This document shows, in pieces, positions 7,912 to 16,631 of a stretch of DNA of 33,333 nt (positions within the stretch are counted from its first letter, which is position 1; the number at the start of each line of letters is the position of its first letter). The notes under the pieces are model-generated. The model saw nothing but the letters and a program-made list of their open reading frames with translations, was not told where the DNA came from and ran no database searches. The stretch is taken from NCBI GenBank assembly GCA_964515915.1, contig CAZEXM010000008.1:1-33333 (forward strand), given 5' to 3'. The DNA is from JAHOYW01 sp964515915 (lineage in GTDB: Bacteria; Verrucomicrobiota; Lentisphaeria; Victivallales; Victivallaceae). The translations under genes and the position numbers were made by a program.

Positions 7912-8748
7912 ATGAAAAAACTAAAAATAAAATTGATAGTGGATAATATCGCATCAGGAGCACTTCTCGGTGAGCATGGATTGTCGACCCTGGTTGAATA
8001 TGATAATAATTGCATTCTGTTTGACACAGGACAGGGATATTGTCTGAAGCATAATATGCGGCAACTGGGTATTAATCCTGAGAGAATCACTGATCTTGTC
8101 ATCAGTCACGGTCATTATGACCATACCGGAGGAATTGGTGTTCTTCTTGAAGACCCTTTTTGCCGCCCGAAGATTTATATTCATCCAGCTGTTTTAGAAG
8201 AAAAATATGCAAAAGAATCGGACGGGCCGAAATATATCGGCATTTCAGAAAAAAACAAAAATCTCCTGCTTCAAGAAGACCGTAACCTGTTTTCTTCAAA
8301 GACGTCTTCAAAAATTACTCCGCTAATTGCAGCTACCGGCGAAATTCCACTGAAATACCCGGAAGAAAATCTTTCATCAAGATTTTACTGTGACCGCAGC
8401 TTGACAAAACCTGATCTTCTTCCTGATGACCAGGCAATATTTATCCGTTCCGCCATGGGCATCATCGTTATTTTAGGTTGTTGCCATCGCGGTCTTGGTA
8501 ATACTCTTGAACATATTAAATTTTTAAGTGGTTCCGACGATATTTTTGCTGTTATCGGCGGCACTCATTTACGCAATGTTAATGATTCCCGGCTTGATTT
8601 TACCATTGATATTATCAGAAAATTCGGCATAAGCTATTTCCGGGCAACTCATTGTATCGGATTTTATGCGGCTGCTTATTTAAAACATGCTTTACCGGAT
8701 ATCTTTAACATGGGACATACTGGCGAAATATTGGAGTTTAATCTGTGA
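7912..8748 (+). CDS. MBL-fold metal-dependent hydrolase (COG1237-type), copy 2
   Basis: A 278-residue paralogue of the protein at 1840-2655. VISHGHYDHTGG gives H66, H68, D70 and H71. LGCCHRGLGNTLEH, IGGTHLRN and RATHCIGFYAA line up with the same segments of copy 1. It begins 23 bases after the trmO stop, and its stop codon overlaps the GTG start of the ferredoxin-ATPase gene (GTGA), so the two are translationally coupled. Coupling of a COG1237 hydrolase to a COG1149 ATPase, mirrored by copy 1 being coupled to an Mrp ATPase, suggests each ATPase works with its own MBL partner; that pairing is inference. Confidence 0.88.
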   Translation: MKKLKIKLIVDNIASGALLGEHGLSTLVEYDNNCILFDTGQGYCLKHNMRQLGINPERITDLVISHGHYDHTGGIGVLLEDPFCRPKIYIHPAVLEEKYAKESDGPKYIGISEKNKNLLLQEDRNLFSSKTSSKITPLIAATGEIPLKYPEENLSSRFYCDRSLTKPDLLPDDQAIFIRSAMGIIVILGCCHRGLGNTLEHIKFLSGSDDIFAVIGGTHLRNVNDSRLDFTIDIIRKFGISYFRATHCIGFYAAAYLKHALPDIFNMGHTGEILEFNL

Positions 8749-10613
8749 ATATAACTATTGCAAGTGGTAAAGGAGGTACAGGGAAAACGACATTTGCCGT
8801 TAACCTGGCTTATCACCTGAATGAAACCGGTAATCTTGTCAGGTTGCTTGACGGAGATGTTGAGGAGCCGAATGATCACCTGTTTGTTCCGTCAGAGAAT
8901 ATGAAAGAGGAAAACGTGACAGTGTTGAAGCCGAAACTTCATCCGGAAAAATGTACTGCCTGCGGGAAGTGTGTCGCGGCATGTGGATATAACGCATTGG
9001 CTTTAGTAAACAAGAAACGGTTGTTTTTTAATGAATTGTGTCATGCCTGTGGCGCCTGCTCTTACGTGTGCCCAAATGCCGCGTTAACAGAAGAAGCTTC
9101 TCCGTTAGGGAAAGTATTCTTTTCCGAAACTGCGAAAGACCGACCATTTTATTTTGCTTATGGAATTCTGAATATTGGTGAATCACTGGCACCGGCGGTT
9201 GTGAAACAGTTAAAACAACATATGCTTGTTGAAACAGCGGAAAAACACGAAAGCAGTCCTGTATATAATATACTTGACGCATCCCCCGGAACGGCATGTC
9301 CGGTTGTTGAAGCATTAAGCGGAACTGATACAATTGCGGTACTGGTAACAGAGCCAACACCGTTTGGCTTGAATGATCTTAAACTGGCTGTGGAACTTTC
9401 GCTGAATATGGGCAATGCCACCGGCATTGTGATAAACCGTTCAGATGGAGATGATGCAATTATCGCGGATTTTGCGAAAGAATACGATATTCCAATTCTC
9501 GGACGTATCCCGTTTGACAGAAAATATGCTGAAACATACTCTTACGGTGGTATTTTAATTAAACATCATCCTGAGTTGACAGATATCTTTGCCGATATTT
9601 TTATGAATATTAAAAAGCTGGAAGGACGCAAACCTTCCGGGAAAATAATTTCAAATACCCGGACACAATCTTTTCGTGATGCCGATTTTAAAACCGGCAG
9701 ATCGCAGGATTATCAGGAAATTGTAGTAATTAGCGGAAAAGGCGGAACAGGAAAAACAACCATCACTTCATCTCTTGCATATCTATGCCGCGAGAATGTG
9801 GTTTTTGACGCTGATGTTGATGCAGCTGACTTGCACTTGCTCCTGAAGCCGGCAATAGTAAAGACAGAAGAATTCTCGGGAAGCAATGAATTCATTATAG
9901 ACCCGGACAAGTGTTTCGGCTGTGGAAAATGCGCATCATTTTGCCATTTTGATGCGATTGATTTAACCGGCCCCGCTAATGATTTTATCGGAATGACTTA
10001 CGAAGTTAATCCCATGGTTTGTGAAGGATGTGGACTGTGCCAGCGAGTTTGTCCTGTCGATGCGTTTTCCTCAAAACCCGCTCATACCGGAGATTCTTAT
10101 CTTTCAGTAATAAATAATATGGCAATGCTTCATGCCAAACTTGGTGCCGGCGGAGAAAATTCAGGTAAATTGGTATCTCATGTTCGCAGGGAATCTGCGA
10201 ATTACGCAGAAGAATTACAGCAACCATATATTATTGGTGACGGCCCGCCGGGAACAAGCTGTCCGGTAATCGCCTCTGTGACCGGGGCGGATTTGATTCT
10301 GATGGTTACCGAACCTACTGTTTCAGGTGTACATGACTTACAGAGAGTTATTGAACTCGTAAAACATTTCGGGATTCAGTTTCTGGTTATCATTAATAAA
10401 GCAGATCTGAATGCTGAAATGACAAAAAAAATCCATGACGAAGCCGACAAAAACGGAAGTAAAGTTATTGCGGAAATACCGTTTGACAGAAATGTACACG
10501 ACTCTTTGATGGCGGAAAAAACCATAGTTGAATACGGAAAAGGTGAGGCCGCGAAAATAATTTCAGAACTTTGGGATAAAATCAGGGAAACATCAACAAA
10601 ACATGGAGATTAG
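8745..10613 (+). CDS. Tandem fusion of two MinD-like ATPases with inserted 2x[4Fe-4S] ferredoxin domains (COG1149)
   Basis: A 622-residue protein with two complete copies of a MinD/Mrp P-loop ATPase carrying an inserted bacterial ferredoxin. Copy 1 has P-loop GKGGTGKTT (residues 8-16) and clusters C70/73/76/80 and C99/102/105/109. Copy 2 has P-loop GKGGTGKTT from 331 and clusters C390/393/396/400 and C426/429/432/436. Each copy repeats a (D/G)xxPGTxCPV segment and a VTEPT...DL segment. Anaerobes usually encode these as two adjacent genes, such as the orange-protein ATPases of Desulfovibrio; here they are one polypeptide. The start is a GTG at 8745 with TTGGAG upstream, overlapping the preceding stop. 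It predicts four [4Fe-4S] clusters and ATP-driven cluster or electron transfer. A NifU-like scaffold follows. Confidence 0.93.
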   Translation: MNITIASGKGGTGKTTFAVNLAYHLNETGNLVRLLDGDVEEPNDHLFVPSENMKEENVTVLKPKLHPEKCTACGKCVAACGYNALALVNKKRLFFNELCHACGACSYVCPNAALTEEASPLGKVFFSETAKDRPFYFAYGILNIGESLAPAVVKQLKQHMLVETAEKHESSPVYNILDASPGTACPVVEALSGTDTIAVLVTEPTPFGLNDLKLAVELSLNMGNATGIVINRSDGDDAIIADFAKEYDIPILGRIPFDRKYAETYSYGGILIKHHPELTDIFADIFMNIKKLEGRKPSGKIISNTRTQSFRDADFKTGRSQDYQEIVVISGKGGTGKTTITSSLAYLCRENVVFDADVDAADLHLLLKPAIVKTEEFSGSNEFIIDPDKCFGCGKCASFCHFDAIDLTGPANDFIGMTYEVNPMVCEGCGLCQRVCPVDAFSSKPAHTGDSYLSVINNMAMLHAKLGAGGENSGKLVSHVRRESANYAEELQQPYIIGDGPPGTSCPVIASVTGADLILMVTEPTVSGVHDLQRVIELVKHFGIQFLVIINKADLNAEMTKKIHDEADKNGSKVIAEIPFDRNVHDSLMAEKTIVEYGKGEAAKIISELWDKIRETSTKHGD

Positions 10614-10614
10614 T

Positions 10615-10977
10615 ATGAAAAACGACCTCGAACATTTCGGCAGGATGAATGATTCTACAGCATCCGCATTGCTAAAAGGAATTTGCGATGATGAAATGGA
10701 ATTTTATCTCTATATCAAAGATGGCATTATTAAAAAAATAAAGTTTTATACGGGCAATGGGTGTTTTGACACCAAAACAGCCGGAGAACAAGTTGCACAG
10801 TTTGCAGAAAAAAAAGATGTCATGGATGCCCTTGCGGTCAATCCGAAACAAGTACTCGATGCTCTTGATTACTTCAACTCTTCAAAGTCACAAATATCAG
10901 AAAATGGAAGGCACTGTGCGATTCTCGCAGTCAGTACACTATACAAAGCAATTGCAGATTTCCTATTACAAAAATAA
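10615..10977 (+). CDS. IscU/NifU N-terminal-like Fe-S scaffold protein
   Basis: A 120-residue protein whose three cysteines match the IscU/NifU scaffold: C24 in KGICDDEM (the GxCGD position, but with D for G), C50 in YTGNGCFDTKTAGE and C101 in GRHCAILAVSTLYKAI. Typical members assemble [2Fe-2S]/[4Fe-4S] clusters. The sequence between is divergent from true IscU, as expected for the branch found beside COG1149 ATPases. An upstream ATG at 10603 lies inside the previous gene; the ATG at 10615 is preferred because GGAGA sits 5-7 bases before it. It closes the trmO-MBL-ATPase-scaffold unit. No cysteine desulfurase is in the window. Confidence 0.8.
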   Translation: MKNDLEHFGRMNDSTASALLKGICDDEMEFYLYIKDGIIKKIKFYTGNGCFDTKTAGEQVAQFAEKKDVMDALAVNPKQVLDALDYFNSSKSQISENGRHCAILAVSTLYKAIADFLLQK

Positions 10978-11010
10978 GAATGTTATGACAAAAAAAACTT
11001 AATAATATTC

Positions 11011-11202
11011 GTGTTCAGGTACACCCAAAATGTAGCATTTTTGTCATGGGCAAAACCGACATCAGATACCCCGGAACATATTAAACAGGCCGCGGCAACA
11101 GCAATTCAGAGCGGCAAAATCGGCGGATATTTAGAAACTTCCGGTTTGCAAGCTTTAAGAGAGAGAATTGTTGAAAAATTGAAAAGGGACAATAATATAG
11201 AC
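11011..11202 (+). pseudogene. Fragment of a class I/II PLP aminotransferase N-terminus
   Basis: The translated stretch FLSWAKPTSDTPEHIKQA, then a conserved GLQALRERI and KLKRDNNID, reproduces the N-terminal segment of aspartate/alanine-type aminotransferases (the family pattern is P-D-F-x-T-P-x-H-I-K-x-A ... G-x-x-x-L-R-x-x-I). It would normally be followed by about 300 more residues including the PLP lysine. Instead the similarity stops at 11202, immediately before the hairpin repeat starting at 11207. The 5' end is also missing: no ATG or leader, only a GTG at 11011. It is a non-functional remnant whose right edge coincides with the repeat. Confidence 0.7.
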
Positions 11203-11206
11203 GGTT

Positions 11207-11475
11207 CCGCCAAAACTAAAAAAAGGCGGATGCAACGCCTCCGTGATCCAGCGTCGACCGAACGTCGACTTCGTAATTTGATATACTTTAACTTGTTCAT
11301 ACAATTAACTATTGGTCAAAAACAAATATAAAATCCAAACTTGTTTGGCGCTGGTCGAGCATCTCTAATGCTCGAAATTATGCGCAACTTGTTGCGCCTT
11401 AACAAATACCTCTGATTTAACGTAAAAGCTGAAGCCTCCAGTACTTTAACGTAAAAACAAAAAGTACTAGAGACA
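11207..11475. repeat. Modular hairpin repeat, copy B, plus flanking palindromes
   Basis: This fills the gap between the aminotransferase fragment and the CobN-like gene. 11218-11253 nearly repeats 201-236. Hairpins seen are CCGCC/GGCGG (11207-11229), GTCGAC/GTCGAC (11253-11269), TCGAGCAT/ATGCTCGA with loop CTCTA (11355-11375) and GCGCAA/TTGCGC (11382-11397), the last two at the positions of the two main hairpins of copy A but with different arm sequences. TTTAACGTAAAA occurs twice (11417 and 11445), and AGTACTTT/AAAGTACT (11440-11447 with 11461-11468) makes an 8-bp stem. That last stem could end the minus-strand operon, but it has no clean U-run. Confidence 0.7.
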
Positions 11476-11517
11476 ATTGCAAAACTTTTCACGGCATATT
11501 TTTGAATAATGATGAGG

Positions 11518-14500
11518 TTATTCTTTTCTTTTTCGGCTACCTATAACGACGGAAATGATGAGAAGTAAGATTATTCCCATTATTGTTATTAAAGCTGCCG
11601 CATTTTCTTTTAAAAGCTCTTTGATTTCTTTCTTTTTGGGTTCCTGTTTTTTTAGCTCCATGCCTTTTACTGCTTTTTTGCCTGATACAGAAGCGGTACG
11701 GACTTTGCTTATATTTTTCTGGTATTCCTGCCGCAATTTTTTGTTTTTCAGCAAGTTCCCAATCATTTTCTGTAATTTTTTGTTATTGCATACAAAGCCG
11801 CTGCATCCGGCGTCATATTTTTTCACTAATTCAGCATGGAGTTGAGCGAGTTCTTTTTGGGTTTTAGCATTGGCTTTCCAATAGCCTTTGCGGATGGTTT
11901 CGAGCATAACCGCAGTCATTTCCTGCAAGGCGTAAGGGTTTTTCTTTTCAAAGAACTCTTTTGTCCCGAGTTTATACTTGTCATCAATGAGAGTTTTTTT
12001 GACGTCCTCCCAGTAATAATCCTCAAGCATTTCCGGACGCATAACCTCCCAGCCATAGGAATTACGTGCGACTTCTGCGAAAGATTCTGCGGCTCCGGCG
12101 CCTTCCTGCATCATCTCTTTGATGAATTTGGGATTCAAAATAGTTGTTCTAGCTTCAATCATCGCCGCTTCTTTCGCGCTTTGGACACGGGCGCTATTGG
12201 GATTCCGCAAATCATTAAAGAACGCATCAGGGCTTTTGCCGGTAACTTTTTTAACGGCTAAGTTCATGCCGCCCATAAATTCATACACGTGATCCAGCGA
12301 CAAAGGTCCCCAGGCGTTTGAAGAACGCGGCTGGACAACTGTATCTGTATTTTGCAAAGCGGCCTCAAATACACCGCCTTTAAACTCACACCAGTTATCA
12401 CGAGTGTAGACTGCCCCCATGTTTTTCATGTATTGATCGGCTATTTCCTGGTCTTTCTCCCATTTATCGCCAGATTCAACCAGGCCCATGATGCCGGTAC
12501 CGAAATTACCGTTTGCGCCGCCAAAAATACGTGCCGTCGCGAGTTTTCGAGCCTCAATCGGAGAATACCCCTTGGCAATCATCACTTTTTCCGCCGCCAG
12601 GGCTCCTTCTTTCACGTTGTTCTTATATTTGTCTCCGTCATCCGCAGCGGCGGCCATGCGTACGGCTTTGTCTATCAAGTACAAACGAGATGTTGCCGCG
12701 CCTCTGAATTGTCCCGAAGTTTGAACGACCACATCAATTCGTGGACGCTTCAGTTTTTCAATTGGAATCAGTCTTACGTCTTTCACTCTACCGCGCGGAC
12801 TCCAAACCGGCTGAACACCGAGCATATATAGAATTTCCGCGACATTAGTACCGTGGCTTCTGATGAATTCGCCGCCCCATAAGGTAAACGCTACTTTTTT
12901 AGGATATCTGCCTTTGGCTTTGAGTTTTGATTTTATGAGGGCATCGCCGAGCTGGACAGCTGTTTTCCATGCTTCTTTTGTCGGGGTGCTTTCCGTGTCT
13001 ATTGAAAACAAGTTTCTGCCTGTAGGAATCGAGTTGGGATTTCTTATAGGATCAGCCCCCGAGGATGGCGCGATGTAGCCGCTGTTCAATGCGTTAATTA
13101 AACTTTTGACTTCCGCGTCTGTAGAAGCTAAAAGAGCTTTTTTATAATCAACAACATTATTCATCGCCTCAAACGCGATTTTTACCGCGTGTAAATAATC
13201 TGAATAGCGTTGGGAAGCTTTTTTTATCGCCCTTGTACATTTCGCAATGGCTTTGTCCAATGATTTTTTTGAAGTAGCAAGGATTTTTGCCGTATTTACC
13301 GCGTGTTTTTGTTTGTTTTCGGCAATCAAATCACGGTATTGCCGCATTCCCTGTAGAAAATTTAAACGATTCTTTAATTTTACCAGTTCCGCTATTTTTA
13401 TTTTTAGTTTAAACATATCCTTTATTCTATTTGTCGCCAAAATTTTATCCAGATTGGGATTAAGCGTGAAATAAAGGGCTGCAATATATGGCTTGCTTAA
13501 AGCTGTTTTTATTTTAAGTTGGATTTGCTTCTTTTGTTCCGCAAGGATTTTATTTTTAATATCTTTATCCTTCATGAGATCGAATAAATATGCTTTTAAT
13601 TGAGGCTTCTGAATCATTCTGATTAACGCCAGCATATCTGGTGCCGTCGCAATGTCAACCATCTTTTTCATTTTAGGGACAAGCTGAGCGATTCTACGAG
13701 CCTTGCTTATGTTGCGCGGGCTCGTCAGCGAAGACACGCGCTCAAAGGTTTTGGGTTTCTGCAATGAACGAATGAATTTAAGCCTGCCGGGGAGTTTACA
13801 GTTTTCAAGCAAAGCTTGTTTTAACATTTTTTGTTCTTGAACCGAAACAGAACCGTTATTATTGTTTCTTTTGGCTTCATCAGCATTAGCTTTCATGCTA
13901 ATCATCATTGCCAATAGATTTACAGAGCTTTTTTCCTTTTTATTACACCTCGACGCTCTTAAGTTTTGTAAATCTTTCTTATTTATAAACTTTTCGACCT
14001 TTTCCCCTTTAAGCAATCCATCTATTATTTTGTGTGCGGGAGTTAAATATAGATCGTCAAAATAGTGCGCATCAGCTTTTTGTTTCGGCGTTAATTTGCC
14101 TTTAATGATGTCAACATCGGCGAGGCTGATCGCGATTGCGTCAACCGCCATTAATCTTGCGGTTTCCGCGGCTTCGGCATCTGAATATTTACGGTTCAGC
14201 ACATATAATCCGCGATTTATCTTCGCGCTTTCCAGTTCGTGGATATAATTGTGAATCCTCAATAAAGTATCTTTATCCAGGAATTTGAGATTTTTTAGTC
14301 CTAATTCATGGTCAATTTTTTTCTTTTTTACTAACGCGATTATGCTCGCTTCATATTGCTTGCGCAACAATCCATTAGTTTCTGTACTAATACAAGCGTG
14401 TATTTTATCATGAATTTTAGCTAAATCCTCATAAAGATCACTGGACATAAACGGAGGAGTCAAATGGCTGATTAACGCCGCGTAACCTCTTCGTTTGGCA

Positions 14501-16269
14501 ATAATCGCTTCTCCAATATTGTTTATAGTGTATATGTAAAAATGAGGCATGTCGCCAATCAATACATCCGGCCAGTCATAATTTGATAGCGCTGTTTGTT
14601 TCCACGGAGTGAACTCAAAACTGCCGTGAGTCCCGAAATGAATAAGTGCGTCGGTTTTATAGCCGTATCTTGCCCACAGATAAGTGGCGATATATGGATG
14701 CGGCGGAGCGTGTTTGGCTCCATGGATAAGTTTATTAGTATCATCACCGTAAGCGGGAAGGGATTGCGGCATGAGGACAATGTTTCCGTAGCGCAGAACC
14801 GCGAGAGCGATATTATCGGTGCCGTTTCTATTGATGCTCATATACGGCCCCGGGGCCTTGCCGTAACGCTGCTCAACTTCAGCGTAGAGATCGGCGGGCA
14901 TAGCGTCTTCAACCCAGGTTAGATAATCTTTTACGGGAACAAGCAATGTAGACGATTTTTCCACAAATTTCTGGATACTTCCTTTGGCGTAAGGATTGAA
15001 TATTGCCGCGTTTGCCTGTATTTGAGCCTCTAATTCAGTTGCGTCTTGTGGTAACTTACCGGTGTTATATCCGGCTTTTTCGAGGTTTTTCAGAGTATTG
15101 TACAAAGATGGAACGACTTCCAGTCCGGCAGCCGCTAACGCGTTTTTGCCAGGGCCTTTATAGTAGATAATAACAATTTTTTTATCTTTATTCGCTTTGT
15201 ATCTTAAGGTTAAATATTTTTTAACAGTTTGTGTAAATGTTTTTATCCTTTTGGGCAGAGCTTTAAATACATATAATCCTTTTTCATTTTTAAACTGCGC
15301 GGAAAGAACATAAGGCATTATTCCACCGTCAAGTTCCGGCATTGTAACGCTTTGACTCATTATACCGCCGGCCATGCCGCGTTGATTTTTCAGCCATTTA
15401 ATATATGGTTCATAAACATTAATCGGACAAAGCAAAGGGATGTTCTGTTTTTTCAAATAGTCAATAACTTCATTTTCTTTGGCGGTAGTAAAACGTCCGT
15501 GCGGCATTAAAACCACCATGTCCGGGCTTACTTTTCGGATAAAATCAAGGCGTTTGCGAAAGCCGAAGACAGGGTAGATATTAATTTTTTCTTTTTCGAA
15601 TGCCTTTACCACAGCGCAGATATGTTCAGCCGAAGGCCCCGCAGTGGAAGTAAGAAAGCATACCTTTGGAGCATTGGAATAGTTTAACTTGTTCTTTTTG
15701 CGAAAAGCTTTATATTCTTTAAGTGTCTTAAAAATGGAGTTCTCTCCCGCATGAAAGAATCCATCATGGGGAATAACCAGCGGTTCCTGAACAGGATCTG
15801 AAAATATTTTTTTCCCGTCAATTTCACGGCGAGTATAATTCAACAGACGTTTAAAGTTTGTTTTTCCACTATTGCCTAAGTATTTTTGAACATATTCAAG
15901 CTGTTTCCCGGTGATTGAAGTGATGTTTGCCTTCTGGCTTGTCGAACTGGCGACATATACAGCCAAACCATCATTAACGGCTTCTTTCAGTGCGGCCATC
16001 CGCTCTTCCGGCAAACGCAGCCCCATACCAAAAATATAAACCGCGTTGTAGCTTTTGAGCTTGGTCTTTTCCCCTTTTTTCCAGTTTATCCGTTCAACTT
16101 TAATAAATCTGTTTGAATTCGCAGAATCAAACTGCGCAAACATGTAGTCAGGGTAGTTGATGAAACCTATCCTGGTAGGGCTAATCCATTGATTATAAAC
16201 AAACCATGAAACCAAAAGCAGTACACTTATACTAACAATGCCAACTATCTTTCCATATCTCTTTTTCAT
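11518..16269 (-). CDS. Membrane-anchored CobN/magnesium-chelatase H-like protein (HmuS-type candidate dechelatase)
   Basis: A 1583-residue CobN/BchH-family protein. Family landmarks include HFGTHGSFEFTPWKQ (H544 onward), the SGADPIRNPNSIPTGRNLF region (about 1055-1075), AFTLWGGEFIRSHGTN, ARIFGGANGNFGTGI and SNAWGPLSLDHVYEFMGG. Unlike cytoplasmic CobN (about 1250-1300 residues) it has an N-terminal anchor (residues about 8-28, after KKR) and a C-terminal helix (about 1555-1577) before KRKE, so the body is predicted outside the cytoplasm. Residues about 690-1050 include a Lys-rich helical stretch longer than expected. No CobS/CobT or ChlI/ChlD ATPase is present; an ExbB-like channel and DUF2149 protein are encoded upstream instead. 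This matches HmuS of Bacteroidota hmu heme loci, implicated in removing iron from heme anaerobically. Cobalt or other tetrapyrrole substrates remain possible. Confidence 0.85.
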   Translation of the reverse strand: MKKRYGKIVGIVSISVLLLVSWFVYNQWISPTRIGFINYPDYMFAQFDSANSNRFIKVERINWKKGEKTKLKSYNAVYIFGMGLRLPEERMAALKEAVNDGLAVYVASSTSQKANITSITGKQLEYVQKYLGNSGKTNFKRLLNYTRREIDGKKIFSDPVQEPLVIPHDGFFHAGENSIFKTLKEYKAFRKKNKLNYSNAPKVCFLTSTAGPSAEHICAVVKAFEKEKINIYPVFGFRKRLDFIRKVSPDMVVLMPHGRFTTAKENEVIDYLKKQNIPLLCPINVYEPYIKWLKNQRGMAGGIMSQSVTMPELDGGIMPYVLSAQFKNEKGLYVFKALPKRIKTFTQTVKKYLTLRYKANKDKKIVIIYYKGPGKNALAAAGLEVVPSLYNTLKNLEKAGYNTGKLPQDATELEAQIQANAAIFNPYAKGSIQKFVEKSSTLLVPVKDYLTWVEDAMPADLYAEVEQRYGKAPGPYMSINRNGTDNIALAVLRYGNIVLMPQSLPAYGDDTNKLIHGAKHAPPHPYIATYLWARYGYKTDALIHFGTHGSFEFTPWKQTALSNYDWPDVLIGDMPHFYIYTINNIGEAIIAKRRGYAALISHLTPPFMSSDLYEDLAKIHDKIHACISTETNGLLRKQYEASIIALVKKKKIDHELGLKNLKFLDKDTLLRIHNYIHELESAKINRGLYVLNRKYSDAEAAETARLMAVDAIAISLADVDIIKGKLTPKQKADAHYFDDLYLTPAHKIIDGLLKGEKVEKFINKKDLQNLRASRCNKKEKSSVNLLAMMISMKANADEAKRNNNNGSVSVQEQKMLKQALLENCKLPGRLKFIRSLQKPKTFERVSSLTSPRNISKARRIAQLVPKMKKMVDIATAPDMLALIRMIQKPQLKAYLFDLMKDKDIKNKILAEQKKQIQLKIKTALSKPYIAALYFTLNPNLDKILATNRIKDMFKLKIKIAELVKLKNRLNFLQGMRQYRDLIAENKQKHAVNTAKILATSKKSLDKAIAKCTRAIKKASQRYSDYLHAVKIAFEAMNNVVDYKKALLASTDAEVKSLINALNSGYIAPSSGADPIRNPNSIPTGRNLFSIDTESTPTKEAWKTAVQLGDALIKSKLKAKGRYPKKVAFTLWGGEFIRSHGTNVAEILYMLGVQPVWSPRGRVKDVRLIPIEKLKRPRIDVVVQTSGQFRGAATSRLYLIDKAVRMAAAADDGDKYKNNVKEGALAAEKVMIAKGYSPIEARKLATARIFGGANGNFGTGIMGLVESGDKWEKDQEIADQYMKNMGAVYTRDNWCEFKGGVFEAALQNTDTVVQPRSSNAWGPLSLDHVYEFMGGMNLAVKKVTGKSPDAFFNDLRNPNSARVQSAKEAAMIEARTTILNPKFIKEMMQEGAGAAESFAEVARNSYGWEVMRPEMLEDYYWEDVKKTLIDDKYKLGTKEFFEKKNPYALQEMTAVMLETIRKGYWKANAKTQKELAQLHAELVKKYDAGCSGFVCNNKKLQKMIGNLLKNKKLRQEYQKNISKVRTASVSGKKAVKGMELKKQEPKKKEIKELLKENAAALITIMGIILLLIISVVIGSRKRKE

Positions 16270-16283
16270 ACGTCTTCTCTTGT

Positions 16284-16631
16284 TTATTCTGATTCCGGGA
16301 CATAGATTATGTCACCGTTATCAAGTTGATAGGCAATGCCGACGCGCCGGCCTTTGCCGTTCTTGCTTTTTGAACTCTTTTGGGATTTATATCTCGTTAT
16401 TTTATTGTTTTTCTTAACAATTATTTCCATATCCTTTTTGCCTGCGTTTTTGACGAAAGTTACATCTTTATCAGTCAAAAATTCAGTCATTTTCATGCGG
16501 ACAACCAGTGCCACCATCAGCGCCACCGCAAAAACCATTGCCACATCAAACAAGTTAGCCATGTTTGACAAAGGATCGTGGTCCTCTGCTTCAAAGGTGT
16601 TTGTATAACGATTTTTTCTGCGGTGCATCAT
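16284..16631 (-). CDS. DUF2149 domain protein (ExbD/HmuV-like)
   Basis: A 115-residue protein with one transmembrane helix (about 27-47, in NMANLFDVAMVFAVALMVAL). It begins DPLSNMANLFDVA and ends VGIAYQLDNGDIIYVPE, the two conserved blocks of DUF2149. The arrangement of short cytoplasmic N-terminus, single helix and soluble C-terminal domain is that of ExbD/TolR/MotB-type partners of proton channels. Its start overlaps the stop of the ExbB-like gene by 4 bases (ATGA), indicating translational coupling, and the CobN-like start is 14 bases downstream. In Bacteroidota hmu loci a DUF2149 protein has the same neighbours. Function in proton-motive-force coupling is inferred. Confidence 0.85.
   Translation of the reverse strand: MMHRRKNRYTNTFEAEDHDPLSNMANLFDVAMVFAVALMVALVVRMKMTEFLTDKDVTFVKNAGKKDMEIIVKKNNKITRYKSQKSSKSKNGKGRRVGIAYQLDNGDIIYVPESE

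Noticed and set aside
11518..16269. Assignment of the CobN-like gene to cobalamin biosynthesis.
   Set aside because: Two membrane anchors, no cobS/cobT or other cob genes nearby, and ExbB/DUF2149 neighbours point instead to an hmu-type system.
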